Assembly: GCA_018970445.1 (NCBI GenBank)
Contig: JAGWWF010000008.1
Location: 62,001-126,000 of the forward strand
Reading direction: 5' to 3'
DNA length: 64,000 bases
Source of the DNA: Alphaproteobacteria bacterium
GTDB taxonomy: Bacteria > Pseudomonadota > Alphaproteobacteria > Sphingomonadales > Sphingomonadaceae
Positions 1 through 8,891 of this stretch are shown in pieces. A model generated the notes under the pieces. The model saw nothing but the letters and a program-made list of their open reading frames with translations. It was not told where the DNA came from and searched no databases. A program made the position numbers and the translations under genes. Position 1 is the stretch's first letter. Every line of letters begins with the position of its first letter.

Positions 1-650
1 ATGATGTCGCCTATGCCGCGCAGCCGGCCGCAACCAGGGCCGATCGGCTGGCCTATGCCACCAGCGGCCTGCACATGGTGGAACGGGCGGGCGATATCGG
101 TTTCGTGCTGGACGAACTGGCGCGGCGGCCGCGCGAAGGGGCGTGCGACCTGTCGCGCATCGATCAGGATCGCATTGGCCTGGCCGGCCACAGCCTGGGG
201 GCCTGGGTGGTGCAGGCCATGGCCGGGCAGCGCTTTGGCGGCCGGCGGGCCCAGATCGACCGGCGGCTGCGCGCCTTCGCCGGGTTCAGCGGCACCCAGC
301 TGGAACCGGGCGATCCCGCGGCGCTCTTTGCCGGCATCGTCCGGCCCTATCTGGTGATCAGCGGCACGCTGGATGGCGGCCCCAACGAAGACATCATCGC
401 CCGCCGCACCGCCATCTGGCAGGGCATGCCGGCCGATGGGCGCAAATATCTGGCGCTGTTTGCCGATGCCACCCACATGATGTTCGCCGGCAACCGCCCG
501 GCCGGCACGGCCCTGGCCCGCCGCGTCGAAGCCGATGTGATCCGGCTCAGCACCGCCTTCTGGCGGCGCTGGCTGCGCGACGAGACGGCGGCCGATGCAA
601 CCCTGGCCAGCCCCCGCCTGCGCCCGGCCGACCGGTGGGACCAGAAATAG
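1..650 (+). CDS. Alpha/beta hydrolase, 5' end outside window
   Basis: This is the C-terminal part of an alpha/beta-hydrolase fold enzyme; the frame is open to the left edge, so the true start is outside the window. The visible protein has a GHSLGA nucleophile elbow with serine as nucleophile, an aspartate in the strand ending LVISGTLDG, and a catalytic-type histidine in DATHMMF. These three elements in this order are the standard Ser-Asp-His triad. The spacing and the long helical insert before GHSLGA resemble the dienelactone hydrolase/PAF-acetylhydrolase-like group of exported or cytoplasmic esterases. The substrate cannot be told. The gene ends about 90 nt before a Sir2 gene on the same strand, with no evident functional link. 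Confidence 0.8.
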   Translation, partial: DVAYAAQPAATRADRLAYATSGLHMVERAGDIGFVLDELARRPREGACDLSRIDQDRIGLAGHSLGAWVVQAMAGQRFGGRRAQIDRRLRAFAGFSGTQLEPGDPAALFAGIVRPYLVISGTLDGGPNEDIIARRTAIWQGMPADGRKYLALFADATHMMFAGNRPAGTALARRVEADVIRLSTAFWRRWLRDETAADATLASPRLRPADRWDQK

Positions 651-741
651 CCGGACCGGGCCGCCGCCGCCATCGGCCTCCCATCGGCAATCGGCGCGGC
701 CGGCTTGCCGGGATTGGCCGGCCAGCCCTATGCTGGCGGCC

Positions 742-1440
742 ATGCGCAACATCGTCATCCTCACCGGTGCCGGCATCTCGGCCGAAAGCGGCATCCCCAC
801 CTTTCGCGCCAGCGACGGCCTGTGGGAAAACCACCGCATCGAGGATGTCGCCACCCCGCAGGCCTTCCGCCGCAACCCGGCGCTGGTGCAGCGCTTCTAT
901 GATGCGCGCCGCGCCTTCCTGGGCCAAGTGGAGCCCAACGCCGCCCACCTGGCGCTGGCCCGGCTGGAAGCCGAATGGCCCGGGGATTTCCTGCTTGTCA
1001 CCCAGAATGTCGATGATCTGCACGACCGCGCCGGCCACACCCACCTGCTCCACATGCACGGCGAACTGAACAGCGCCCTGTGCACCCGCTGCGGTGCCGC
1101 CCGGCCCTGGCGCGGCCCGCTGCTGGGCGATCCCGCCTGCCCCGCCTGCCGGCAGGCCGGTGGCCTCAGGCCCGATATCGTCTGGTTCGGGGAAATTCCC
1201 TATCACATGGAACGCATCGAAACTGCCATCGCGGCCTGTGATCTGTTCGTCTCAATCGGCACCTCCGGCGCCGTCTACCCCGCCGCCGGCTTCGTCAGCC
1301 AGGCCCGCCACGCCGGGGCCCGAACGCTGGAACTCAACCTCGAACCTTCAGCCGGCACGCCGCTGTTCGATGAAGCCAAGCACGGCCCGGCCAGCGTGCT
1401 GGTGCCGGCGTGGGTTGAGGCGATGCTGGCCTCGCGCTGA
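742..1440 (+). CDS. cobB: NAD-dependent protein deacylase, Sir2/CobB type
   Basis: This 232-residue sirtuin removes acyl groups from lysines using NAD, giving nicotinamide and O-acyl-ADP-ribose. Visible motifs are the NAD-binding GAGISAESGIPTFR (residues 9-22), TQNVDDLH (87-94) and the catalytic histidine H106 in HGEL. Zinc cysteines are C114, C117, C133 and C136. Y53 and R56 lie in FYDARR; this YxxR pair is the known class III signature for succinyl/malonyl-lysine recognition, so desuccinylase activity is likely. I chose the ATG giving MRNIVILTGAG because it matches the usual short N-terminus; an in-frame ATG at 730 is an alternative. The open frame further upstream is unlikely to be translated. 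The gene converges on the glutamine amidotransferase gene with a 20-nt gap. Confidence 0.93.
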   Translation: MRNIVILTGAGISAESGIPTFRASDGLWENHRIEDVATPQAFRRNPALVQRFYDARRAFLGQVEPNAAHLALARLEAEWPGDFLLVTQNVDDLHDRAGHTHLLHMHGELNSALCTRCGAARPWRGPLLGDPACPACRQAGGLRPDIVWFGEIPYHMERIETAIAACDLFVSIGTSGAVYPAAGFVSQARHAGARTLELNLEPSAGTPLFDEAKHGPASVLVPAWVEAMLASR

Positions 1441-1460
1441 CGCAGGAGCAGAGGCCGCCC

Positions 1461-2366
1461 TCAGCAATCGATCATCGTGATCCGTCGCCGCGGCACCTCG
1501 CCACTGTCCACCAGCAGGGCGCCATATTCCGGCACCTCCACCCAGGTGGAGACATCGCGGGTGAGCGGTTCAGAGGCCACGAGGGTGCCCGCGCCGCGCC
1601 CGCCGGTCATCTTCCACTCGCCATCGTTGAAGCCATAGGAATCGCCGATGGTGAACCATTGGCTGAGGAACTCGATGCCACCCTGGAACGGCAGTTTTTC
1701 GAAGCGGCCGAAATCGAAGGTGAAGCGGGTGGCGACCAGGGCGCGGCCGTCGGACACCACCAGATTGACCGACGAGGAGCGGGTGATGCCATGATCGGCG
1801 CGCACGCGGCGGATAGTGGCCAGCGTGGCATTGATGGCGCGGAAAATGGCATCGGCGGTGAATGGCCCGGCGGGATCATCCACATTGGACAGCACCAGCG
1901 CGTGCAGGAAGGCGCTGTCGGTCAGGGCGGTCATCGCCTTGGCCACATCGGGCTTGATGTGCGGCCACAGGGCGGCACGCATGCGGCCGAATTCGGCCAG
2001 ATCGCCATTGTGGGCCAGCACCAGCGGGCTGCCGAGCAGCTGGAACGGATGCAGGCTCTGCTGGTTGATGGTGGCGCTGCCATCCAGCGGCACGCCGCGC
2101 AGATGCGCCACCAGGCTGCGCACCTTCAGCCGGGCGGCCAGCGCACGCAGATTGGCATCAAACACCGCGACATTGGTGGAATGGAAGGTGAGCGGCAGGT
2201 GGGCATCGTTGAGATCATCATTCCACGCCGCCAGCCCAAAGCCGGCCAGGTTGAGCATGGCGAGCAGTTGCGCATCGGTGGTCTGGTTCAGCAGCGCATT
2301 GTCGGGCCGCACCACCAGATGGTCCAGCAGCACCGGCGCACCGATATAACCCAGCATCCGGCACAT
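1461..2366 (-). CDS. Class II glutamine amidotransferase, YafJ/EgtC-like
   Basis: A 301-residue Ntn-type glutamine amidotransferase domain protein. After removal of Met1 the catalytic cysteine Cys2 (start MCRMLGYIG) would be the N-terminal nucleophile; HNGDL and the RSLVAHLR strand are the usual glutamine-pocket elements. No synthetase or ammonia-acceptor domain is fused, so it resembles stand-alone YafJ/EgtC-type proteins, whose acceptor is often unknown; EgtC is a gamma-glutamyl hydrolase. The start is fixed by the need for Cys at position 2 and by a TGATG junction in which the upstream gene's stop overlaps this ATG. That coupling implies co-expression with the cyclic-nucleotide-binding protein. 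A longer open frame upstream to 2726 is a shadow of that neighbour. Confidence 0.88.
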   Translation of the reverse strand: MCRMLGYIGAPVLLDHLVVRPDNALLNQTTDAQLLAMLNLAGFGLAAWNDDLNDAHLPLTFHSTNVAVFDANLRALAARLKVRSLVAHLRGVPLDGSATINQQSLHPFQLLGSPLVLAHNGDLAEFGRMRAALWPHIKPDVAKAMTALTDSAFLHALVLSNVDDPAGPFTADAIFRAINATLATIRRVRADHGITRSSSVNLVVSDGRALVATRFTFDFGRFEKLPFQGGIEFLSQWFTIGDSYGFNDGEWKMTGGRGAGTLVASEPLTRDVSTWVEVPEYGALLVDSGEVPRRRITMIDC

Positions 2367-3271
2367 CAGGCGGCCGCCATCGCAGCCAGGCGCGCGCGCA
2401 CCCGCGCCAACCGCCGCTGATCGCGCACCAGCGCCGCGCCCAGCATGCGCGCCAGGCGTTGGCCGGTCGCTCCATCCGGCAGCGCCGGCAGGGCGATCAG
2501 TTCGGCATCCTCGCGCACCAGCAGGCGCGCCGGCCATGGCCGCCCGGCCACAAAGGCCGCGCCGCCGGCCAGCGCGCCGGGGCCATGCACCAGCAGTTGC
2601 AGGCCATCGCCCGCCTGCCACTGCACCGCACCGCGCAGCACGATCCACAGGGCCGGCGGGGTGCCATCCAGCCGCTGGCCGCGGGCGTGGTGATGGCCCG
2701 AACCAGCCGCGGCCAGTGCCTGCCAATCGGCCGGCGTGAAGCCATCGAAGCCGGGAAATGTGTGCAGACGCGCGGCGACGAAATCGGCCACCAACGCCGC
2801 GTTTGCCGCCACCGGCGCCGGGTTTGCCGCCACCGGCGCGCCAAGCGCGGCCACCAGATCATGGCTGCGCGCCGCCACCTGTGCCCGGATGGCGGCGGCC
2901 AGCGCCAGCGCCGCGGGATCGCCGGCCTCGGCCAGGCCGTTGATCCGGCCAAGATCGAGCCGCCAGCCGGCACAGCCTTCCGGCGCCAGCGCATCGGCCG
3001 ATCGCCGGCCACCATCCAGCAGGCAGAACTCGCCCAGCGGCGCGCCGGGGCCGATGCGCGCCAGTTCGACATGGCCATCGCCGGGCGTGCGGCCGGTGAT
3101 CACCACCGCACCGCGTTCGATCAGATACAGGCCATCGGCTTGATCATGCTGGCGAAAGATCGCCGCGCCGGGCGGCACCGCAAACGGCTGCGCCAGGCGC
3201 GCCACCGCTGCGCATTCGGCTGTTGCCAGCCAGCCCAGCTGCGCCAACGCCTGTTCGGCCCCGTGCGTCAT
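2366..3271 (-). CDS. Tandem cyclic-nucleotide-binding-domain protein without HTH
   Basis: A 301-residue protein that appears to carry two cNMP-binding (Crp-type beta-roll) domains. Domain 1 (about residues 25-125) has a good phosphate-binding cassette, GEFCLLDGGRRSADAL, with Gly-Glu and Arg-Ser in canonical positions. Domain 2 (about 175-275; LWIVLRGAVQWQAG, then GALAGGAAFVAGRPWPARL) keeps the beta-roll pattern but lacks the Gly-Glu pair, so it looks degenerate. An Ala/Pro/Val linker with a short internal duplication (residues about 147-157) separates them. There is no DNA-binding helix-turn-helix at the C-terminus, only an Arg/Ala-rich helix, so it is probably not a Crp/Fnr transcription factor. 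Its stop overlaps the start of the amidotransferase gene, suggesting it senses a nucleotide and acts on that enzyme or in the same process. Confidence 0.8.
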   Translation of the reverse strand: MTHGAEQALAQLGWLATAECAAVARLAQPFAVPPGAAIFRQHDQADGLYLIERGAVVITGRTPGDGHVELARIGPGAPLGEFCLLDGGRRSADALAPEGCAGWRLDLGRINGLAEAGDPAALALAAAIRAQVAARSHDLVAALGAPVAANPAPVAANAALVADFVAARLHTFPGFDGFTPADWQALAAAGSGHHHARGQRLDGTPPALWIVLRGAVQWQAGDGLQLLVHGPGALAGGAAFVAGRPWPARLLVREDAELIALPALPDGATGQRLARMLGAALVRDQRRLARVRARLAAMAAA

Positions 3272-3347
3272 CGCCCCTTGCCCCCCAAGTGACCTGATGA
3301 TAGGCGAAGCAAGCGCGGCTTGGCCAGCCCCCTATTATCATTCGTTT

Positions 3348-5339
3348 TCAGCTCGTTACGGCAGGCAGCGCCGCGACGCCGCAGGCCGCCAGCCAATCGG
3401 CGATGGCATCATATTCGGCCGGCGGCCGCGTGGCATCGGCCGCATCCCCGCGCGGCACGAAGATCACCATCCCCTGCCGCGCCCGGGTGAGCAGCACGCG
3501 ATAGGCGTTGCGCACATAGTCAGCCTTGCTGATGCCGCTGCTGCTCTGGCTGACCTCGCGCCACTTCGTGCCTTCAAATTCCCTTGCGTGCCAATGGTTT
3601 GTGCGACGCAGGTTGAGATCCCAGGCCACGCAGGTCCAGTCCAGTTCCAGGCCCTGCACGTCAAACTCCGTCGCCACCTCCTCCAGCGCGGACGAGGATC
3701 GCACGTCATGCGCGGGGTTGAGAAACCACACCGGGCCGTCAATCCGGGCCTTCACGAACAGGCCTTCCGGTTTCAGCCGCAGGCCATTGGACGAGGCCAG
3801 CACGCCGGAGCGCTCGTTTGCCTTGCGGCAGGCGCGCAACCATGCCCGCGCCGCAGCCAGCGAGCGCGTGAAAAAGATAGGATAATCAACAGGATCGGGC
3901 CGGCAGGCCGCGGCCAGCTGAGGATCTTCGGCCAACAGGGCGGCCACAAACCGGGCCAGCTTGTCAGACCGGAAGGACCGCACCGGCACATCAAGGTGCA
4001 GGCGCGGATCGGGCTGGTGGCCCGCCTGTCGCAGATAATGGATCAACACCGGATCAAGCGGTCCGGCGCTGGCCAGAAGCGTCGGCGGCGCATAAATCTG
4101 CCAGTGGCGCCGATCCGATTGCAGCGCCCGCAGCCATTCGGCCACCCCGGCTTCGCCATCATGGATTTCCTGCCCGTCGCCAATCAGGCAGACCAGAACG
4201 CACCAGTCCGGCCGGCGATCCATCACCGACAGGAAGAAGGCTGGTTCCGATTGATCGAAATCCTGGTGGCCCTTGCCGGCCATGTAGCGGCTGGCCTTGG
4301 CGCGCCCCCAGGCCCGCTGGGCCTCATCGAAGATGATGACATGCTCTGGCGGCGGATTGGGATCATGCAGATAGTGGGAGCGGAAACGATGAGCGGCCTG
4401 GATCAGCTTGTCGGGCGCGCGGCCCAGCAGATGCTGCTGCTCCTTCCTCAGGCCTCTTCGCCGGGCGCGCTCACGAAAATCACGCGTCAGAGCGGTCGCA
4501 AGCACTTCGACCAGCGGGCCGTTGCCTGACAGAAGCGCCGAATCCTCGCCAATGCCGTTCTTCAGCCGACCGGCAGCGATATTGAGGCCGGCCAGCGTCT
4601 TGCCGGCGCCCGGGACGCCGGTGACAAAGCAGAGCGCCTTCCCGCCCGTGGCTTTCATCTGGTTGACGATGGCTTCGATGGCCGTCGACGTCCGCTGGAG
4701 ATTTTCCTGCCCGGCTTCATGGCGGGAGATGTCGGCCACATCATGGCCGGCATAGAGCGCCTCGGCTGCCTCGATGATGGTTGGCGTGGGGGCATAGCGC
4801 CCTGCCGCCCAGGCAAGCGGATCGATCGCGCCGCCGCTGTCCATGGCGATGAAGCGCTGCACTGTGGGCAACACGTCGCCCGGGGCGCAGTTGATGGGCG
4901 CCAGCACACCCTCCTGGTGCGCAAAGCCCAGATCGACCGGCTGGGCTGGTGCCTTGGTGGCAATGAGGATCGGGATGATGGTCTTGTCATGGCTGGTCTG
5001 ATGGAACAGCTTGAGATCAAGGCCATAGCCGTGCACCTGATCGCGGGCGTGGATCGGAAAATCACGCCGGCCAACCTTGTATTCCAGCACGAAGATCAGA
5101 CTGCCGGCAATGATGACGGCATCGGCGCGCCGGCCCATGCGCGGGATGCCGAATTCAAGGAAAACATGCGTGCCGGGAAGACGGGCTGCAATTGGCTGGA
5201 GATGATCCACCTCATATTGCCAGGCCAGTTTCTGCGCCGGTTCATCGGCAAAAGGTGACAGGGACAGATCGCCCAGAATCTGGCTGGGATGCAACTTGGC
5301 AAAGACGTCGGCCGGAGCATCAAACCAGGCACGCTTCAT
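3348..5339 (-). CDS. SLFN-group-3/DUF2075-type helicase with N-terminal nuclease-like domain
   Basis: A 663-residue protein that I read as a PD-(D/E)XK-like nuclease joined to a superfamily 1 helicase. The N-terminal part has RADAVI (D73), LEYKVG (E86-x-K88) and DQVHGY, matching the D...ExK...Q pattern of restriction-endonuclease-fold enzymes. The helicase part has Walker A GVPGAGKT (241-248), Walker B IIFDEAQ (335-341), a motif V-like EFDVQGLE and a motif VI-like NAYRVLLTRARQG (611-623). This is the arrangement of DUF2075/Schlafen group 3 helicase-domain proteins, many of which sit in defence islands. The start is the ATG giving MKRAWF; an upstream in-frame start at 5375 is possible. Both flanking genes belong to other pathways, so it looks like a solitary inserted gene. 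Defence function is inference. Confidence 0.82.
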   Translation of the reverse strand: MKRAWFDAPADVFAKLHPSQILGDLSLSPFADEPAQKLAWQYEVDHLQPIAARLPGTHVFLEFGIPRMGRRADAVIIAGSLIFVLEYKVGRRDFPIHARDQVHGYGLDLKLFHQTSHDKTIIPILIATKAPAQPVDLGFAHQEGVLAPINCAPGDVLPTVQRFIAMDSGGAIDPLAWAAGRYAPTPTIIEAAEALYAGHDVADISRHEAGQENLQRTSTAIEAIVNQMKATGGKALCFVTGVPGAGKTLAGLNIAAGRLKNGIGEDSALLSGNGPLVEVLATALTRDFRERARRRGLRKEQQHLLGRAPDKLIQAAHRFRSHYLHDPNPPPEHVIIFDEAQRAWGRAKASRYMAGKGHQDFDQSEPAFFLSVMDRRPDWCVLVCLIGDGQEIHDGEAGVAEWLRALQSDRRHWQIYAPPTLLASAGPLDPVLIHYLRQAGHQPDPRLHLDVPVRSFRSDKLARFVAALLAEDPQLAAACRPDPVDYPIFFTRSLAAARAWLRACRKANERSGVLASSNGLRLKPEGLFVKARIDGPVWFLNPAHDVRSSSALEEVATEFDVQGLELDWTCVAWDLNLRRTNHWHAREFEGTKWREVSQSSSGISKADYVRNAYRVLLTRARQGMVIFVPRGDAADATRPPAEYDAIADWLAACGVAALPAVTS

Positions 5340-5378
5340 GGTGGCCAGGCTGCCAGGTGACGCGACGCCGCGCAAACG

Positions 5379-5405
5379 AAAAAGGGCGGCCCGTGGGCCG
5401 CCCCT
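5379..5405 (-). terminator. Rho-independent terminator of TonB receptor 1
   Basis: On the minus strand an 8-bp GC stem (GGGCGGCC paired with GGCCGCCC, 5384-5391 and 5396-5403) with a 4-nt loop is followed by a run of five T (5379-5383). It lies 26 nt past the stop of TonB receptor 1 and before the helicase gene, so it separates the two units. Confidence 0.9.
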
Positions 5406-5430
5406 TGACGTCTTGGGTGGCAGGGTCGCG

Positions 5431-8400
5431 TCAGAGCTTGGCGCGGATGCCGACGAAGTAGAAGCGGCCCATGCCCGAGACCGGATAGGCCGAGGACGAC
5501 AGATACGGCGCTGCGTTGGTGAGGTTGTTCACACCACCATAAAGGCTGAAGCGATCCTCGATCACGTCCACATTGAAGTTGATGTTGTGGATCCAGTAAT
5601 CGGGGGCAAAGCCGGCGGGGCCGAATTGCGTGTCGATGGTTTCGATCTGGATGGCGCCAGCCGCAGCCGTGGACTGGATATATTGCACGTTGTAGCCAAA
5701 GCTGAACGCGCCACGGTTGTAGTTGATGGAACCGACGCCCGACCATTCCGGCACCGACAGTTCGCGCAACGCCGGGTTGACGTTGTTGAGGTTGGTGGGA
5801 TCGAAGAAGCGGTTGACCTGCTTGGTCCAGTTGCCGTTCAGGCCCAGGCTGATGTTGTTCTTGTCCCACAGCGTGAAACGATAATTCACCGAGAAATCGA
5901 CACCGGCGGTTTCGATCTTGGCAAAGTTGAGTTGGGTCTGGCGCAGGGTGCGGAAGCCGAACAGATTGGGCTGGTTGGCCGCCGTGTTGCCCGGCGCCGT
6001 GGGCCCGATGCGATCGAACAGGCCGCAGAAGCTGTTGGGGAACTGGGTGTTGTCATAGCAGGTGTCGACGATGTTCTGCGCCGTCAACGCCTGGATGGCG
6101 TTGGTGATCTTGATCGAATAATAATCGGCGCTCATCGTCAGGCCCGGAATGAAGCTGGGCTGCACCAGGGTGCCCACCGTGAAGGTGGTGGCGGTTTCTT
6201 CCTGCAGATTGGGATTGCCGCTGATGGTGCCGCCGAAACGGCCGGTGAGCGGATCGCTGTAGCTGGCCAGGAACGTCGCCGGATTGGCGATGCCCAGCGC
6301 GGTGGCGGCCGCAAGGCAGTTGGCGTTGCGATTGGGGTTGGCCGAACGCAGGGCAAGATCGCACGGATCCGAAGGCCGGAAGGTGGTGCCCTGCGCCGGA
6401 TCGAACAATTCGGTGATGTTGGGCGCACGGATGGCGCGGGCATAGGTGCCGCGGAACTTGATGTCCTTGATCGGGGCCCAGGCGCCGTTGACATTCCAGG
6501 TGAAGGCGCCGCCGATGGTGGAATAATCGGCATAGCGGCCGGCCGCGCCCAGCGTGAGTTCGTGGAAGAAGGGCGTGTCCTTCAGGATCGGCAGTTTGAT
6601 TTCGCCAAACACTTCCTTCACGTCAAAGCTGCCGCCGGCATTGTTGGTGCGGTTGGTGGGATCAAACACCAGCGACTGGTTGGTGGCGTTCACATTGCCG
6701 ACGAACTGGCCGACCACGTTGGCCGGGCCGGTTTGCGGGATGATGCCCAGCACCAGCGGATCGAAGGTGGAGGTGGATTCCTCCTTCCGATATTCGGCGC
6801 CAAAGGCATATTGGATGGAACCGCCCGGCAGGTTGAGGAAGCCGCCGGTATCACCGGTGAACAGCGCGGTGAGCACCGTCTGCGTCAACCGGAAGCGGTT
6901 GGTGGTGGGCGCGGTGATCCAGTCCGCCGCGGCGGCGCTGATCGAATTGGCGCCGCCCAGGATGTTGGCGGGCACGCAGGTGCCGTCGTTCGGACGGAAG
7001 GTGAAGAAGCCCGGTGCGATCAGCGGGAAGGTTTCCGAACCCGGATGCGGCGTGGTGCTGCCGGTGGAAACACGGCAGACCGGCTGGCCATTGGGGCCGC
7101 GCACCACATCGATGGCGGCGAACAGCCGATCATAGAGCACGGCGTTTTCAAAGGTGGTGCTGTTGTCGGTGCGGCCCCAGTTGGCCACCACTTCGTAATT
7201 CAGGTGCGAGGTGACCTCACCGCGCACGCCGGCCACGATGCGATAGGTTTCGCGCTTGGCCCGGCTGATGCCTTCGCCCAGATCGGTCATGTCGCGCGAG
7301 ACGCGCAGACCGCCGCCGGCATTGGCTTCGCCCTGCAGCACGCTTGGGATGAAGGGGTTGTCGGGCGTGATCAGCAGCGTGTCGTAGAAGCTGTTGTAGG
7401 CGCTGCGGCTGATCGCGCTGTTGCGGGTGTATTTGGCATCCACGAACACTTCCGCCGCCGGCGAGAATTCATAATTGCCGCGGAAATTGGCGTAGATGCG
7501 TTCGGAACCCGGAATCAGCGACTGGGCGTTGACGCGTTCCGGCGCGCCATCACCGCCGAACTGGTTCTGGCTGGTGGAAATGATGCCATCCTGGAAGATG
7601 CGCACGCCGCCACCGGGGGTGGAGACATAGCAGCCGCCGCCGCCAAAGCCGGTCCAGCCGACAAAGCTTTCATTGCAGTCGGCAATGCCGTTGTTGTTGA
7701 GATCGGTGGTGAAGCGGGCGAAATCGCCGCGGAAGATCAGGCCGGCATTGGACGAGATGCCAAACGCCGGCTGGGCGCCGATCACCAGGGTCGGGGCAGC
7801 AGTGGCGCGGGCGATCAGCGCCTGTTCGGCGGCGGTGAGCGTCACGCCGGGGAACAGGGTTGCGGCCTGGGCGGCGGTGGGGATCAGCGGGCCGAAGCCG
7901 ATGCGGCTGGTGCGCGGGCCGGGGCCGCCAACCCGGTAATAATTGGCGAAGTTCGGCATGCTGGAGGCGACGATGTCACCCTTCTGGAAGCGCTTCAGCG
8001 GGTTGTTGTAGGTGGTGCTGTTGTTGCCGCGGCCGTTGTTGGCGGTGAAGGGGCGGGCCGAGAACAGGATTTCCTCGTCCTTGGTATAGCCGGCGGAGAA
8101 GGTGACATTGCCCTTGCCGTCGGCGAAGTTGGTGCCCCAGGTGCCTTCCAGCCGATAGGTCTGGCCATCGCCGAAATCGGAAATGCCGAACTGGGCATCG
8201 AGATTGAGCCCCTGGAAATCCTTCTTGAGCACATAGTTGACCACGCCGGTGACCGCATCGGCGCCGTAAACGGCCGACGCGCCGCCGGTCAGCACGTCCA
8301 CCCGCTCGATCAGGGCGTTGGGGATGGTGGCCACGTCAACCGTCTGGCTGCCGGCAACGCCGGCGACATGGCGATATCCGTCCACCAGCACCAGCGTGCG

Positions 8401-8742
8401 GTTGGCGCCCAGCTGGCGCAGGTTCAGCGTGGCCTGACCGACACCGCCGGCACCGCGTTCGATGGAGTCGGCCACGGTGCCGGAGGCGAGCAGCGCCGGA
8501 ATCTGGCGCAGGGTGGCGGTGGGATCGCTGTTGCCGAGCGCGCGCAGGGCCGCCGCATCGATCGAGGTGATCGGCAGCGGTGCGGTCTCGTTGGGGCTGC
8601 CCCGCAGGCGCGAACCAGTGACGACCAGCTCTTCGGCTGCGGTTTCCTCTGCGGCGGCGGTCTTTTCCTGGGCCTGCACCACGCTGGCCAGCGAGCCGGC
8701 CAGCACCGAGCTGGCGAGGAGAAGCATTGTCTTGTTGAACAC
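5431..8742 (-). CDS. TonB-dependent receptor 1
   Basis: A 1103-residue outer-membrane TonB-dependent receptor. A GTG start is chosen because a GGGGG Shine-Dalgarno lies 7 nt upstream and the encoded protein then begins directly with a signal peptide (MLLLASSVLAGSLASVVQAQ region). The mature N-terminus holds a TonB-box/plug start, EELVVTGSRLRG, then the plug domain and a long barrel; the C-terminus ends in aromatic-alternating strands (GRFYFVGIRAKL), the normal barrel-assembly signal. It is longer than typical siderophore receptors, with extracellular loop inserts including a calcium-loop-like DLNNNGIADCNE stretch, as in carbohydrate or peptide receptors of sphingomonads. The substrate is unknown. 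It is monocistronic, with a strong terminator downstream and a 149-nt upstream region holding a large inverted repeat. Confidence 0.93.
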   Translation of the reverse strand: MFNKTMLLLASSVLAGSLASVVQAQEKTAAAEETAAEELVVTGSRLRGSPNETAPLPITSIDAAALRALGNSDPTATLRQIPALLASGTVADSIERGAGGVGQATLNLRQLGANRTLVLVDGYRHVAGVAGSQTVDVATIPNALIERVDVLTGGASAVYGADAVTGVVNYVLKKDFQGLNLDAQFGISDFGDGQTYRLEGTWGTNFADGKGNVTFSAGYTKDEEILFSARPFTANNGRGNNSTTYNNPLKRFQKGDIVASSMPNFANYYRVGGPGPRTSRIGFGPLIPTAAQAATLFPGVTLTAAEQALIARATAAPTLVIGAQPAFGISSNAGLIFRGDFARFTTDLNNNGIADCNESFVGWTGFGGGGCYVSTPGGGVRIFQDGIISTSQNQFGGDGAPERVNAQSLIPGSERIYANFRGNYEFSPAAEVFVDAKYTRNSAISRSAYNSFYDTLLITPDNPFIPSVLQGEANAGGGLRVSRDMTDLGEGISRAKRETYRIVAGVRGEVTSHLNYEVVANWGRTDNSTTFENAVLYDRLFAAIDVVRGPNGQPVCRVSTGSTTPHPGSETFPLIAPGFFTFRPNDGTCVPANILGGANSISAAAADWITAPTTNRFRLTQTVLTALFTGDTGGFLNLPGGSIQYAFGAEYRKEESTSTFDPLVLGIIPQTGPANVVGQFVGNVNATNQSLVFDPTNRTNNAGGSFDVKEVFGEIKLPILKDTPFFHELTLGAAGRYADYSTIGGAFTWNVNGAWAPIKDIKFRGTYARAIRAPNITELFDPAQGTTFRPSDPCDLALRSANPNRNANCLAAATALGIANPATFLASYSDPLTGRFGGTISGNPNLQEETATTFTVGTLVQPSFIPGLTMSADYYSIKITNAIQALTAQNIVDTCYDNTQFPNSFCGLFDRIGPTAPGNTAANQPNLFGFRTLRQTQLNFAKIETAGVDFSVNYRFTLWDKNNISLGLNGNWTKQVNRFFDPTNLNNVNPALRELSVPEWSGVGSINYNRGAFSFGYNVQYIQSTAAAGAIQIETIDTQFGPAGFAPDYWIHNINFNVDVIEDRFSLYGGVNNLTNAAPYLSSSAYPVSGMGRFYFVGIRAKL

Positions 8743-8843
8743 GAAATTGCCCCCATTTGGTTTATGCACGCTGTTTGTTGCCGGGGGGCGCAGGCAACAC
8801 AACACGGTAATTGCCGGATGTCGTGATTTCGGCAACATTCATG

Positions 8844-8873
8844 CCGTCATGTGGCGTGAATGCCACATGACGG
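8844..8873. promoter_or_regulatory. 12-bp perfect inverted repeat between pckA and TonB receptor 1
   Basis: CCGTCATGTGGC (8844-8855) pairs exactly with GCCACATGACGG (8862-8873) around a 6-nt loop. It starts 19 nt past the pckA stop and about 100 nt upstream of the TonB receptor start. It has no T-run, so it may be a weak pckA terminator, an operator, or both. Its core, GTGGC-6nt-GCCAC, recurs in near-identical form upstream of the second TonB receptor. Confidence 0.55.
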
Positions 8874-8891
8874 GCCGATGACAACCGGGTT

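Noticed and set aside
2801-2840. Short duplicated segment in the cNMP-protein linker
   Set aside because: Only two copies of about 21 bp in an Ala/Pro linker; ordinary low-complexity expansion.
5296-8826. A 1176-codon open frame on the plus strand, antisense to TonB receptor 1
   Set aside because: It mirrors the codon structure of the GC-rich receptor gene; the translation is rich in Gly/Arg/Ala/Asp without domains, signal peptide or ribosome-binding site. The minus-strand frame has full receptor motifs.
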